A stretch of 42,364 bases of DNA. Source: Rhodovulum sp. PH10. GTDB lineage: Bacteria > Pseudomonadota > Alphaproteobacteria > Rhizobiales > Xanthobacteraceae. Below the pieces are notes generated by a model. That model saw nothing but the letters and a program-made list of their open reading frames with translations. It made no database searches and was not told the origin of the DNA. The position numbers and the translations under genes are program-made. The DNA lies in the NCBI RefSeq assembly GCF_000293785.1, contig NZ_AKZI01000034.1, positions 1-42,364 of the forward strand. The letters run 5' to 3'. Of this stretch, positions 24,994-33,853 are shown one piece after another (position 1 is the first letter of the stretch; each line of letters begins with the position of its first letter).

Positions 24994-25752
24994 GTGTACG
25001 CCTCTCCCAAATTCCTGCCGGCCGGCGACACCGCGCTGGTGATCGAGTTCGGCGACACGGTCGACCGCCATCTCAGCGCGCTGGTGCTGGCGCTCGCCGA
25101 GCGGCTCGAGGCGACCGGTCTGCCGGGGGTGATCGAGCAGGTGCCGACCTTCCGCTCGCTGATGGTGCATTTCGAGCCGCTGGTGCTCGACGCCGCGGTG
25201 CTCGAAAAAACCCTCTCCGATCTCGTGGCGGATCTGTTGGCGGCGGAGCGGACGGGCGCAATCGCATCGTCCGGCAAGACGTTCCGGCTGCCCGCCTGCT
25301 ACGACCCGGCCCTCGCCCCCGACCTCGACACGGTCGCCGCGCGCACCGGCCTGACGCCCGAGGGCGTCGTCGAGTGCCACAGCGCCGAGATTTATCACGT
25401 CTACATGCTCGGCTACCTGCCGGGCTTTCCCTATATGGGCGACGTGCCGGACGCCCTGAAGGTGCCAAAACTCGACAGCCCGCGGGTGAAGGTGCCGGTC
25501 GGCGGCATCGCGCTCGCCGGCGCGCTCACCGCGGTCTATCCGGTGGAGAGCCCGGGCGGCTGGAATCTGATCGGCCGCTCGCCGGTGGCGATCTGGGATC
25601 TGCGGCGTGATCCTCCGGCGCTTTTTGCACCAGGTGATAAGGTTCGCTTCGAACCGGTGTCGCTCGACACCTATCACGCGCTCGCGCGCCGCGCCGCCGA
25701 GGGCCCGCTGGTGCTCGCGCCCGAGCCCGCGCGCGAGGGAGACGGCGCATGA
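24994..25752 (+). CDS. pxpB: 5-oxoprolinase subunit PxpB / KipI-like protein
   Basis: A 252-residue protein of the allophanate hydrolase subunit 1 family. It starts with FLPAGDTALVIEFGD and carries the family core GYLPGFPYMGDVP and VPVGGIALAGALTAVYPVESPGGWNLIG. In bacteria PxpB works with PxpC and PxpA to open 5-oxoproline with ATP. GAGG lies 10 nt before the GTG start. No pxpC or pxpA follows; the next 160 bp contain no homologue, and a GntR gene comes next. The partners must lie elsewhere, or this copy has another role. Confidence 0.85.
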   Translation: MYASPKFLPAGDTALVIEFGDTVDRHLSALVLALAERLEATGLPGVIEQVPTFRSLMVHFEPLVLDAAVLEKTLSDLVADLLAAERTGAIASSGKTFRLPACYDPALAPDLDTVAARTGLTPEGVVECHSAEIYHVYMLGYLPGFPYMGDVPDALKVPKLDSPRVKVPVGGIALAGALTAVYPVESPGGWNLIGRSPVAIWDLRRDPPALFAPGDKVRFEPVSLDTYHALARRAAEGPLVLAPEPAREGDGA

Positions 25753-25868
25753 GGTCCCCTCGTTCACATGCGATGGCCATACGCGGCGGCCCCGGCCGGG
25801 CCAAAAGCGCAATCGTCGTGCTTGACCGCGCTGCACGGCTTGGGCACAGATCGAGCTCACACGAAATA

Positions 25869-25886
25869 CCACTCGCAGGAGAGTGG
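25869..25886. promoter_or_regulatory. inverted repeat upstream of the GntR gene
   Basis: CCACTC-gcagga-GAGTGG is a perfect 6-bp inverted repeat 27 nt before the gntR ATG. It could be an autoregulatory site or a leader hairpin. It does not match the CTATAAATAG palindromes found elsewhere in this region. Confidence 0.35.
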
Positions 25887-25912
25887 CGACCGTCCGATGA
25901 TTGCCGCGTCCC

Positions 25913-26656
25913 ATGGTGAATAGAACACGGAAGCTGCCGAGCCAGGACGCAGACAGTCGCGTTCCCCGCTATCTCCAGGTCGCCGCGGTGCTGCGCCGCC
26001 GGCTGCGCGACGGCGTGTGGGCGCTCGGCGAGCGCATCTCCACGCTCGAGGAGCTGGAGCGCGAGTTCGGCGTTGCCCGGGTGACGGTGCGGCAGGCGAT
26101 CGACCTCCTGCAGAACGAGGGCCTGGTGCGCTCCCACCAGGGGCGCGGGACGTTCGTGACGAAGTCGGTCGACCATCGGCGCTGGCTGCAGCTCGCGACC
26201 GACTGGGAAAGCCTCGTCTCGATGATCCGGGACAATGTCGCCCACAAGCTGCCGGCCTATCCCTCCGCCGCGCCGCGGCTCGAGGAGGGGGAGGGCACGC
26301 CGGCCTCCTCCTATGTCTATCTGCGCAGCCTGCAGACCCGCGGCAGCGAGCCGTTCGGCTATGCCCGCGTCCATCTCGCGCGCCACATCTACACGATGTC
26401 GCCAAAGGTGTTCTCCTCGCGCGCGGCGCTGGTGGTTCTCGCCGAGATGAAGGACCTTGCGATCTCGCGCGCGCATCAGACGTTCACCATCGGCACCGCC
26501 GACATCGAGACCGCGAAGCTGCTCGAGATGAGCCTGAACGCGCCGACCGCCGAGGCACGCTGCGTCGTCACCGACGAGGAGGGCGTGGTGATCTATGTGG
26601 GCGAGATCACCTATCGCGGCGATCTCGTGCGCATCAATATCGAGCTGCGGGGGTGA
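25913..26656 (+). CDS. GntR/HutC-family regulator with UTRA ligand domain
   Basis: A 247-residue regulator. The winged helix at about residues 15-80 shows VPRYLQVAAVLRRRLRDGVW, TLEELEREFGVARVTVRQAI and LVRSHQGRGTFVTK, which is classic GntR. The C-terminal part, from about 100, is a UTRA-type ligand domain (YVYLRSLQTRGSEPFGYARV; EARCVVTDEEGVVIYVGEI; GDLVRINIEL). The ATG at 25913 is chosen over TTG at 25901. It lies convergent to the F420 operon. It is the only local candidate for the GTnCTATAAATAGnAC palindromes at 30784 and 35238; the pairing is inference. Confidence 0.88.
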   Translation: MVNRTRKLPSQDADSRVPRYLQVAAVLRRRLRDGVWALGERISTLEELEREFGVARVTVRQAIDLLQNEGLVRSHQGRGTFVTKSVDHRRWLQLATDWESLVSMIRDNVAHKLPAYPSAAPRLEEGEGTPASSYVYLRSLQTRGSEPFGYARVHLARHIYTMSPKVFSSRAALVVLAEMKDLAISRAHQTFTIGTADIETAKLLEMSLNAPTAEARCVVTDEEGVVIYVGEITYRGDLVRINIELRG

Positions 26657-26727
26657 GACCCGCTCGCGGCCGAGGGGCCTTTCGAGCGGTCTCCGAAAGC
26701 CGTTCGACGCGTTGGTGTCGACGAGAA

Positions 26728-27441
26728 TCAGCCCGGAAACCGGTCGGGGCCGGGCACGCGTGCGCCGTCCCGTGTCTCGGCTCGCGGGGGCAGGGCGTCG
26801 TCGTCGGCGGCGCGCGGCGAGGCGGTGAAAGCGCCGGCGGGGCCGTCGCGCCAGGCGAGCCAGCTCGCATAGTGGTCCGGATCGTCGAGATCGAAGGCGA
26901 GCCGCGGATCGAGGATCGTCTCCACCGTCAGCCCGAGCGTTTTTGCCGTCTTGCGGTGGGTGGAGAAGCTGCCCGGCCCGTAGGCGAACGGCAGCCGGTG
27001 CCGGCTGGCGCCGCGTAAGATCATCAGATTGGTGCCGTCGCTGCCGCGATCGGGCGCGATCACCACGTCCGCCGGGCGCTCCAGCGCGGTGGCGATGCTG
27101 CGCGGGGCGGCGAGCGGCAGGTCGATCGGCAGCACCACCAGATCGACCGTGCCCATCTCTTCCTGTAGCTGCGTCCGGGCGTGCTCGAGCGCGGCATTGA
27201 GCCCGCCGCCCGGATCGGCGATCCGCCCGACCGCGAAGGAGGCGGCGAGCGCGGCCGCCTCCGCATCGGCGGTGACCACCCGGATCAGCGCCGCCGGCAT
27301 CACCTCCGCCGCGCAGCCTAGCGTGCGCGCCAAAAGCCGCCGGCACAGATCGCGCCGCGCCGCGCCGTCGAGACAGCCGGCGAGGCGCGACTTGCCCTCG
27401 CGAAAGCCCTTGCAGGGAACGACGATGGCAGCCGGGCTCAT
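26728..27441 (-). CDS. cofC: 2-phospho-L-lactate (or PEP/3-phosphoglycerate) guanylyltransferase CofC
   Basis: A 237-residue nucleotidyltransferase that makes the GDP-activated three-carbon acid needed to build F420 from FO. The N-terminus IVVPCKGFREGKSRLAG is the GT-A nucleotide-binding start, LVVLPIDLPLA is the metal-binding region, and APDRGSDGTNLMILRG plus YGPGSFSTHRKTAK are CofC signatures. The C-terminal 25 residues are charged and Pro-rich, beyond the usual family end. It is the third gene of the minus-strand operon fbiC-fno-cofC. Which acid is used cannot be told from the sequence. Confidence 0.9.
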   Translation of the reverse strand: MSPAAIVVPCKGFREGKSRLAGCLDGAARRDLCRRLLARTLGCAAEVMPAALIRVVTADAEAAALAASFAVGRIADPGGGLNAALEHARTQLQEEMGTVDLVVLPIDLPLAAPRSIATALERPADVVIAPDRGSDGTNLMILRGASRHRLPFAYGPGSFSTHRKTAKTLGLTVETILDPRLAFDLDDPDHYASWLAWRDGPAGAFTASPRAADDDALPPRAETRDGARVPGPDRFPG

Positions 27442-27480
27442 GCGGGGGTCGTTGCTCCGTGTGCCGTCACGCGATCGCAG

Positions 27481-28173
27481 TCACTCGGCCGCGGGCGTGC
27501 CGCCCGGCAGGCCGGTGATGCGGATGCCGGAATCCGGCACCTTGTAGGTGCGGTTGATCCAGATGAGCACGGAGGTCAGTGCCTCCGCCACCACGGAGTT
27601 GGCGAGCGGGCCGACCTCGACGCCGCGCAGCCCGGCATCGGCCGCGAGCCCGGCCACCACCTTGCGCGCCTCCTTGTCGTCGCCGGCGATCAGCACGTCG
27701 CAATCGATCGCGTCGTGGCCGAGATCCTTCAGCTTGTGCGCCGACACGTTCTGGAACGCCGAGACGACCCGCACGCCCTCGCCGAGAAAGGCCTGGGTGG
27801 CCACCACGCAGGAATCGGTCTCGGGGAGCTGCACGCGGGCGACCTTCGGCGGCACCAGCGGCACCGTGACGTCGACCAGAATCTTGCCGGCGAGCGTGTC
27901 CTTCAGGCCTTCGAGGGTGGAGCGTTGCGCGGCGAACGGCACCGTCAGCACCACCACCTCGGCTTCCGCGGCCCCGTCGGCGCTGGCGACGCCGGTCAGC
28001 GCCTCTCGGCCCAGCAATTCGTTGAGCGCCTTCGCCGCCGCCTCGGCCTTTGCCGGATCACGCGAGCCGATGGTGACGCGGTGGCCGGCCTTGGCCCAGC
28101 GCAGCGCGAGCCCGCCGCCTTCGGCGCCGGTGCCGCCGACCACGCAGATCGAAAGTTTTGTTTCGGAGGTCAT
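27481..28173 (-). CDS. fno: F420-dependent NADP+ reductase (Fno/NPDR)
   Basis: A 230-residue Rossmann-fold protein that moves hydride between F420H2 and NADP+. The N-terminus SICVVGGTGAEGGGLALRWAKAGH is the dinucleotide site, and GSRDPAKAEAAA holds the Ser-Arg that favours NADP. Later blocks are SAFQNVSAHKL and GDDKEARKVVAGLA, as in archaeal and actinobacterial Fno. AAAAGGA lies 9 nt before the ATG. It lies between the FO synthase and cofC genes, so it probably keeps the F420 pool reduced, or reoxidises it, for the LLM enzyme at 38579. Confidence 0.9.
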   Translation of the reverse strand: MTSETKLSICVVGGTGAEGGGLALRWAKAGHRVTIGSRDPAKAEAAAKALNELLGREALTGVASADGAAEAEVVVLTVPFAAQRSTLEGLKDTLAGKILVDVTVPLVPPKVARVQLPETDSCVVATQAFLGEGVRVVSAFQNVSAHKLKDLGHDAIDCDVLIAGDDKEARKVVAGLAADAGLRGVEVGPLANSVVAEALTSVLIWINRTYKVPDSGIRITGLPGGTPAAE

Positions 28174-28210
28174 TGCAGTGTCCTTTTCTTATCGGTTGCG
28201 GGGGTCGTGA

Positions 28211-30682
28211 TCACGGTCCGGCGGCGCGGGCCGGCGGCTCGGGATCGCGCTCGAATTTCTTCGCGGGCGTGTTGACCGAGGGGGCGAGCGGCGCCGCTTG
28301 GAACGAGGCGCGGGTGCGGCTCTCCGGCGGCGTGCCGTACAGCGTCGTGCGCGGCCGCGGCTTCCGGCCGGCGTCGCGGATGATGTCGGTGAACTGATAG
28401 GGCGCCATCTCCTGGCCGTGCATGGCGCCGGCGGCGCGGCTGATGGTTTCTTCCATGAGCGTACCGCCGAGATCGTTGACGCCGGCGTCGAGGCACGCGG
28501 CGATGCCGTGCGGTCCGAGTTTCACCCAGCTCGCCTGGATGTTGGTGATCAGCGGATGGAGCGCGAGCCTGCCGACCGCGTGCATCAGCACCGCCTCCCG
28601 CCATGTCGGCCCCATGCGGGCCTTTGCGCGCAAGAACATCGGGGCTTCCATCGGCACGAAGGGCAGGGGCACCCATTCGGTGAAGCCGCCGGTGCGCTCC
28701 TGCAGCCGGCGGACGTGCAGGATGTGGCGCGCCCAGTGCACCGGCCGGTCGACATGGCCGAACATGATGGTCGCGGTGGTGCGCAGGCCGACCTCGTGGG
28801 CGGTGCCGACCACCTCGAGCCACTGCGCGGTCGTCAGCTTGTCGGGGCAGATGATCGCCCGCACCTCGTCGTCGAGGATTTCCGCCGCGGTGCCGGGCAG
28901 CGAGCCGAGGCCCGCCTCCTTCAGCGCGATCAGAAATTCGCGCAGCGACAGGCCGAGGGTGGCGGCACCCTGAAAGATCTCGAGCGGCGAGAAGGCATGG
29001 ATGTGCATGCCGGGCGCCACCGCGCGGATCGCCTTGCAGATGTCGAGATAGGTCTGCCCCGTATACTCGGGATGAATGCCGCCCTGCAGGCACACCTCGG
29101 TGCCGCCGCGGTGCCACGCCTCGTCGACCCGCCGCTGCACCTCGGCGATCTCCAGATTGTACGGCTTGCCGCGCAGGTTCTCGCTGGTCTTGCCCTTGGA
29201 GAACGCACAGAACTTGCAGCGATAGGTGCACACGTTGGTGTAGTTGATGTTGCGGGTGACGACCCACGACACCTGATCGCCGCACACTTTCTCACGCAGC
29301 GCGTCGGCGCGCCGGCACACCAGATCGAACTCGTCGCCGCGCGCCGCGAACAGCCGCACGATCTCCGCTTCCGTCGGCTCGGTGCCGACCTCGGCGCGAT
29401 CGAGAATGCGGTCGAGCTCGACCGTGTGATGCGCCGGCGGGGCGGCGCGAAACAGCGTCGGCGGGATGGTGTCGGCGCCGACCACCCAGAAGTCGGAGCG
29501 GGCAAAGCCTTCCGAATCGGCGTGCCGCATCACGGCGCCGTGCAATGCGGGATCGATCCAGCGCGCGGCGTCCTCCACATAGGACGGATAGGCGGCGAGC
29601 CGCTCGACCAGAATTTTCTCGTTGTCCTCGGTTTTCCGGGCGAGGCGCTCGATCTGCGGCCAGGGGGCTTCCGGGTTGACGTGATCGGGGGTGACCGGCG
29701 ACACGCCGCCCCAATCGTCGATGCCGGCGTCCAGAAGCTCGGGGAAGCGCTCGTAGCTGAGATTGGGCGGCACCTGGATGTGCATGTCGGGGCCGAGCAC
29801 GATGCGCGCCGCGGCCGCCGTCCACATCAGCTCGTCGAAATCCGGCTCGTCCGCCGCCGCCATCCGGGTGTCGGGCTTCGCCCGAAAATTCTGGATGATG
29901 ATTTCCTGCAGATGGCCGTACTGCTCGTGCAGGTCGCGCAGCGCGACGAGCGAGGCGATGCGGTCGCGCCGCGTCTCGCCGATGCCGATCAGGATGCCGC
30001 TGGTGAACGGCACCTGCTGCCGTCCCGCCGCCGCGATCATCTCGAGCCGCACCGCCGGATCCTTGTCGGGCGACCCGTAATGCGGTCCTCCGCGTGCGAA
30101 GAGACGCGGCGACACGCTCTCCAGCATGATGCCCTGCGAAACCGAGACGCGGCGCAGCCTCGCGATCTCGTCTTCCGTCATCACGCCGGCATTGACGTGA
30201 GGAAGCAGGCCGGTCTCCTCGAGCACCAGCCGGCACATCTCCTCCACGTAGTCGACCGTGGTCGCGTGCCCGCGGGCGGCGAGCGCCTCGCGTGCACTGC
30301 GGTAGCGCAGCTCCGGCTTGTCGCCGAGCGTGAACAGCGCCTCCTTGCAGCCGAGTTTTGCACCCGCACGCGCGATCTCCAGCACCTGGTCGGGTGTCAG
30401 ATAAGCTGCGGGCACCTCTCCCGGCACCGCCGCAAAAGTGCAGTAGGCGCACACGTCGCGGCACAGTCGCGTGAGAGGCACGAACACTTTTCGTGAATAG
30501 CCGATCGTCCGGCCGTGACCCTGATCACGCAGCGCGCGGGCTTGCGCGAGCAGGGTTTCGCGCGGCAGGCTGTCGAGCGTGGCGAGCAGCGTGTCGGCAC
30601 GCGGATCGTCGCCCGCAGCGCACCTCCCGTCGGTCGTCCCCGCAGAGCTCCGGATGCCGTCGGAAGTGTCGTCTGCGATCAT
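28211..30682 (-). CDS. fbiC: bifunctional FO synthase (CofG-CofH fusion, FbiC type)
   Basis: An 823-residue protein with two radical-SAM halves. It makes FO, the deazaflavin chromophore of F420, from the flavin precursor 5-amino-6-ribitylamino-uracil and tyrosine. The CofG half has its 4Fe-4S motif at Cys74, Cys78 and Cys81 (CRDVCAYC). The CofH half has Cys485, Cys489 and Cys492 (CTYRCKFC). The length fits actinobacterial FbiC, whereas archaea use two separate proteins. I place the start at the ATG at 30682, because the longer frame to 30859 would begin upstream of the promoter and palindrome at 30784-30816. The first 30 residues are poorly conserved. The cofD and cofE steps are not in the window. 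Confidence 0.92.
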   Translation of the reverse strand: MIADDTSDGIRSSAGTTDGRCAAGDDPRADTLLATLDSLPRETLLAQARALRDQGHGRTIGYSRKVFVPLTRLCRDVCAYCTFAAVPGEVPAAYLTPDQVLEIARAGAKLGCKEALFTLGDKPELRYRSAREALAARGHATTVDYVEEMCRLVLEETGLLPHVNAGVMTEDEIARLRRVSVSQGIMLESVSPRLFARGGPHYGSPDKDPAVRLEMIAAAGRQQVPFTSGILIGIGETRRDRIASLVALRDLHEQYGHLQEIIIQNFRAKPDTRMAAADEPDFDELMWTAAAARIVLGPDMHIQVPPNLSYERFPELLDAGIDDWGGVSPVTPDHVNPEAPWPQIERLARKTEDNEKILVERLAAYPSYVEDAARWIDPALHGAVMRHADSEGFARSDFWVVGADTIPPTLFRAAPPAHHTVELDRILDRAEVGTEPTEAEIVRLFAARGDEFDLVCRRADALREKVCGDQVSWVVTRNINYTNVCTYRCKFCAFSKGKTSENLRGKPYNLEIAEVQRRVDEAWHRGGTEVCLQGGIHPEYTGQTYLDICKAIRAVAPGMHIHAFSPLEIFQGAATLGLSLREFLIALKEAGLGSLPGTAAEILDDEVRAIICPDKLTTAQWLEVVGTAHEVGLRTTATIMFGHVDRPVHWARHILHVRRLQERTGGFTEWVPLPFVPMEAPMFLRAKARMGPTWREAVLMHAVGRLALHPLITNIQASWVKLGPHGIAACLDAGVNDLGGTLMEETISRAAGAMHGQEMAPYQFTDIIRDAGRKPRPRTTLYGTPPESRTRASFQAAPLAPSVNTPAKKFERDPEPPARAAGP

Positions 30683-30758
30683 CGGAGTCGTGTCCCGTGC
30701 GTCGTTGGAGATCGTCTGCGTGGGGCGCGAGGCAACGTTCGTGCCGCCGGCACGGATA

Positions 30759-30816
30759 TTGCCTGAAACGTCCTCAGGTCGTATCGTACTATAAATAGTA
30801 CGACTGCAAAGACCAA
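30759..30816. promoter_or_regulatory. divergent fbiC/dctP promoters with CTATAAATAG palindrome
   Basis: A perfect 9-bp inverted repeat TCGTACTAT-aa-ATAGTACGA lies at 30784-30803. On the minus strand, TTGGTC (30811-30816), a 17-nt spacer and TATAGT (30788-30793) form the fbiC promoter. On the plus strand, TTGCCT (30759-30764), 17 nt and TATCGT (30782-30787) form a possible dctP promoter. The palindrome covers both -10 boxes, so one protein could shut off both directions. Confidence 0.75.
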
Positions 30817-30880
30817 CCCTGCCCAATCGCCCGGCAAAGGATGCCGCATTTTTCTGCACATGCGAAATGAGGAGACAGCG

Positions 30881-31882
30881 ATGTTGTCCCGTGCTCCCGT
30901 CGTCGCCGCCGCTCTGTTCGGCCTGACGGCACTATTGACGTCCCCGGTGCTCGCCCAGACGGTGATGAAGCTCGGGCACGATCAGCCCGAGACCTCGACC
31001 CACCATCAGGCGGCGGTGAAGTTCAAGGAGTTGGTCGAGAGCCGCACCGGCGGCAAGGTGAAGGTGCAGATCTTCCCCGCCTCGATGCTCGGTAGCGGCA
31101 CCCAGCAGGTGGAGCAGGTGCAGGCCGGCGCGCTGGAGGCCGCCGTGCTGCCGACCGCGTGGGTGGCGCCGCTCGCCCCCAGCATCCAGGTGCTCGACCT
31201 GCCGTTCCTGTTTCCCGATCGCGCCGTCACCTACAAGGTCGTCGACGGCCCGGTCGGCGCGGCGATCCTGAAGCCGCTCGAGAAGGTCAATATCGAGGGC
31301 GTCGCGTTCTGGGAGTCGGGCTTCAAGCAGTTCACCGGCTCGTTCCCGATCCGTGAGCCGGCCGATTATCAGGGCCACAAGATCCGCACCATGCCGGCTC
31401 CGGTGATCCAGGAGCAGTTCAAGGCGTTCGGCGCCACGCCGACCACCATCGCCTTCGCCGAGCTGTACAGTGCGCTGCAGCAGAAGGTGGTGGACGGCCA
31501 GGAGAATCCGATTGCCACGATCGCCGCGATGAAGTTCTACGAGGTGCAGAAGTACCTCACCATGTCGGATCACGGCTTCCTCGCCTACGTGTTCATGATC
31601 AACAAGCCGTTCCTCGACAAGTTGCCGGCCGACCAGCAGAAGATCGTGAAGGACGCGGCCCGCGAGGCCGGCCGGTATCAGCGCGACATCATCAAGAAGG
31701 CCGAGGCCGAGTATCTCGAGACCTTCAAGAAGGCCGGTGTGGAGATCATCACCCTGACACCGGACCAGCGCAAGGCGTTCGAGGAGGCCTCCAAGCCGGT
31801 GTACGACTGGTTCGTCGCCAAGTTCGGCACCGAGACCCTCGACATGGTTCGCGACGACGTGAAGAAGCAGTCGGCGAACTGA
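30881..31882 (+). CDS. dctP: TRAP transporter substrate-binding protein DctP
   Basis: A 333-residue periplasmic binding protein. A signal peptide (MLSRAPVVAAALFGLTALLT, cleaved after SPVLA) precedes TVMKLGHDQPETSTHHQAAV. The DctP body includes GGKVKVQIFPASMLGSGTQQ, GFKQFTGSFPIREPADYQG (the Arg that binds the ligand carboxylate) and KVVDGQENPIATIAAMKFYEV. GAGGAG upstream fixes the ATG at 30881 over 30860. TRAP systems import organic acids with sodium. It leads a plus-strand run into dctQ, dctM and an M20 hydrolase. Confidence 0.92.
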   Translation: MLSRAPVVAAALFGLTALLTSPVLAQTVMKLGHDQPETSTHHQAAVKFKELVESRTGGKVKVQIFPASMLGSGTQQVEQVQAGALEAAVLPTAWVAPLAPSIQVLDLPFLFPDRAVTYKVVDGPVGAAILKPLEKVNIEGVAFWESGFKQFTGSFPIREPADYQGHKIRTMPAPVIQEQFKAFGATPTTIAFAELYSALQQKVVDGQENPIATIAAMKFYEVQKYLTMSDHGFLAYVFMINKPFLDKLPADQQKIVKDAAREAGRYQRDIIKKAEAEYLETFKKAGVEIITLTPDQRKAFEEASKPVYDWFVAKFGTETLDMVRDDVKKQSAN

Positions 31883-31904
31883 GGCCGAGCCCGAGGACAT
31901 CACG

Positions 31905-32465
31905 ATGAGCGAGACGAGCGCGCCGACCCCCGAACCCTCCGTGGCCCCGCCGAGCCTGCTCGGCCGGGCCGACCGTCTGCTGTGCCGGGCGGAGATCGTC
32001 TTCGTCGGCGGCGCGCTCGCCTTCTCGAGCCTGCTTCTGTTCGTCAACGTGGTGCTGCGTTACGTGTTCCTGATGCCGATCTCCTGGGCCGAGGAGGTCA
32101 GCCTCTATCTTCTGGTGTGGATAGTGTTCGTCGGCGCGAGCGTGGCGATCCGCACCCGCGGGCACATCGCCGTCGACCTGTTGCCGATGGTGCTGCCGGC
32201 CGCGCTGCGGCGGGTGCTGATGATCTTCGTCGGCTTCGTCACGCTCGGCTTCCTCGCGGTCTTCTTCTACTACTCCGGCCTGCACACGCTGCGGGTCTAC
32301 AACAGTGGCCAGGTCACGCCGGTGATGCAGGCGCCGATGTGGCTCACCTATTTCGCCATGCCGTTCGGCTCGGCGCTGATGTTCCTGCGCACCTGCCAGG
32401 TGCTGTGGGCCGCGCTGCGCGAGGCCGCCGTGGGCGAGCACTTCGCCATGGACCTTCAGGACTAG
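31905..32465 (+). CDS. dctQ: TRAP transporter small permease DctQ
   Basis: A 186-residue inner-membrane protein with four predicted helices. The family motif appears as MPISWAEEVSLYLLVWIVFVG, with the typical Trp-Ala-Glu-Glu, followed by IRTRGHIAVDLL. GAGGA precedes the ATG. It lies 22 nt after dctP and forms the membrane complex with DctM. Confidence 0.9.
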   Translation: MSETSAPTPEPSVAPPSLLGRADRLLCRAEIVFVGGALAFSSLLLFVNVVLRYVFLMPISWAEEVSLYLLVWIVFVGASVAIRTRGHIAVDLLPMVLPAALRRVLMIFVGFVTLGFLAVFFYYSGLHTLRVYNSGQVTPVMQAPMWLTYFAMPFGSALMFLRTCQVLWAALREAAVGEHFAMDLQD

Positions 32466-32517
32466 TCTTCGATCGGGCCGTCCCGTCGGGGTGGTCGGTA
32501 ACGTCACGGGGGACGTC

Positions 32518-33807
32518 GTGGTCGCGCTCTTGACTTTCGGGCTGTTGTCGGTCGGCTTGCTGCTGACCGTGCCCATGTTCATCGTGCTGACCGGCACGGC
32601 CTTCATCGTCTTCGCGACGACCACCTCGATCCCGCTGTCGATCCTGCCGCAGCGGGTGTTCGCCGGGCTCGAGAGCTTTCCGCTGCTCGCCATCCCGTTC
32701 TTCATTCTCGCCGCCAACATCATGGGGCGGGGCGGCCTGTCGGCGCGGCTGATCGGCTTCATCCAGTGCCTCGTCGGTCATCTGCCGGGCGGCCTCGGCA
32801 TGACGGTGGTGATCACCTGCGTGCTGTTCGGCGCGATCACCGGCTCGTCCGCTTCCACCATCGTCGCGATCGGCGGCATTCTCTATCCGGCGCTGGTCAA
32901 GGCCGGCTACGGCGAGCGGTTCGCGCTCGGCATCGTCACCTCCTCGGCGCTGATCGGCATGATCATCCCGCCGTCCAACGCGATGATCGTCTACGGCTCG
33001 ATCGCCAACGTCTCGATCGGCGCTCTGTTCATGTCGGGCATCGGCGCCGGCATCGCCTTCGCGCTGGTCTACATGATCTATTGCGTGGTCTGGTCGATCG
33101 TCCACGACGTGCCACGCGCCAGGCGCTCGACTTTTCGCGAGATTCTCACCGCCGCGCGCGAGGTCTTCTGGGGCCTCGGCATGCCGGTGATCATCCTCGG
33201 CGGGCTCTATGGCGGCGTCTTCACCGCGACCGAGGCGGCCGCCGTGTCGGTCGTCTATGCGGCCGTCGTGTGCGTGGTGATCTATCGCCAGCTCGATCTG
33301 CCGGGGCTTTGGGAAGTGTGCGTCGAATCGGCGCTCGCCAGCGCCCGCATCCTGGTGATGGTCGGCGCCGCCAGCCTGTTCTCCTGGATGCTGACGATCA
33401 CCGGCCTCACCCAGTCGATCGTCGCGCCGTTCGCCGATCTGAAGGCCTCGCCCGTCTTCGTGCTCCTGTTCATCAACGCGCTCGCGCTGTTCGCCGGCAT
33501 GTTCGTCGACGTCTTTTCGAACCTCCTGATCCTGGTGCCGATCCTGCTGCCGGTCGCGACCGGCGCCGGCATCTCCGGCACGCATCTCGGCATCGTGATG
33601 TCGGTCAATGTCGACATGGGCAACATCACGCCGCCGTTCGGGCTCAATCTGTTCGTCGCCTCCGGCACCTTCAACAAGTCCTATGTCAGCGTCGTGCTCG
33701 CCGTGCTGCCCTGGCTCGGCCTCGCGCTGATCGCGCTCGCCCTCATCACCTACGTGCCGGACATCAGCCTGTGGCTGCCGCGGCAGCTCTATCCCGAGCT
33801 GAACTGA
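32518..33807 (+). CDS. dctM: TRAP transporter large permease DctM
   Basis: A 429-residue, roughly 12-helix transport subunit. Family segments are FFILAANIMGRGGLS, FGAITGSSASTIVAIGGILYPAL, GMIIPPSNAMIVYG and MSVNVDMGNITPPFGLNLF. The GTG at 32518, preceded by GGGGGA, gives the usual DctM length and N-terminus; another in-frame GTG at 32491 would add nine residues. It sits directly after dctQ. Confidence 0.9.
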   Translation: MVALLTFGLLSVGLLLTVPMFIVLTGTAFIVFATTTSIPLSILPQRVFAGLESFPLLAIPFFILAANIMGRGGLSARLIGFIQCLVGHLPGGLGMTVVITCVLFGAITGSSASTIVAIGGILYPALVKAGYGERFALGIVTSSALIGMIIPPSNAMIVYGSIANVSIGALFMSGIGAGIAFALVYMIYCVVWSIVHDVPRARRSTFREILTAAREVFWGLGMPVIILGGLYGGVFTATEAAAVSVVYAAVVCVVIYRQLDLPGLWEVCVESALASARILVMVGAASLFSWMLTITGLTQSIVAPFADLKASPVFVLLFINALALFAGMFVDVFSNLLILVPILLPVATGAGISGTHLGIVMSVNVDMGNITPPFGLNLFVASGTFNKSYVSVVLAVLPWLGLALIALALITYVPDISLWLPRQLYPELN

Positions 33808-33853
33808 TCCGGTCCGTGCTCCTCGCGTCACCAAACCCCTGGAAGGAAGAAGA

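Noticed and set aside
25753-25860. Remnant of pxpC after pxpB (ATGA overlap at 25749)
   Set aside because: The short frame from that ATG gives no match to the known PxpC start and soon ends; I see no trace of the family motifs.
28298-30496. 732-residue plus-strand open frame opposite fbiC
   Set aside because: It is a shadow of FO synthase, whose two radical-SAM motifs are intact on the minus strand.
30683-30859. N-terminal extension of FO synthase to the ATG at 30859
   Set aside because: It would place the start codon upstream of the predicted fbiC promoter and across the palindrome at 30784-30803. The added 59 residues look non-conserved.
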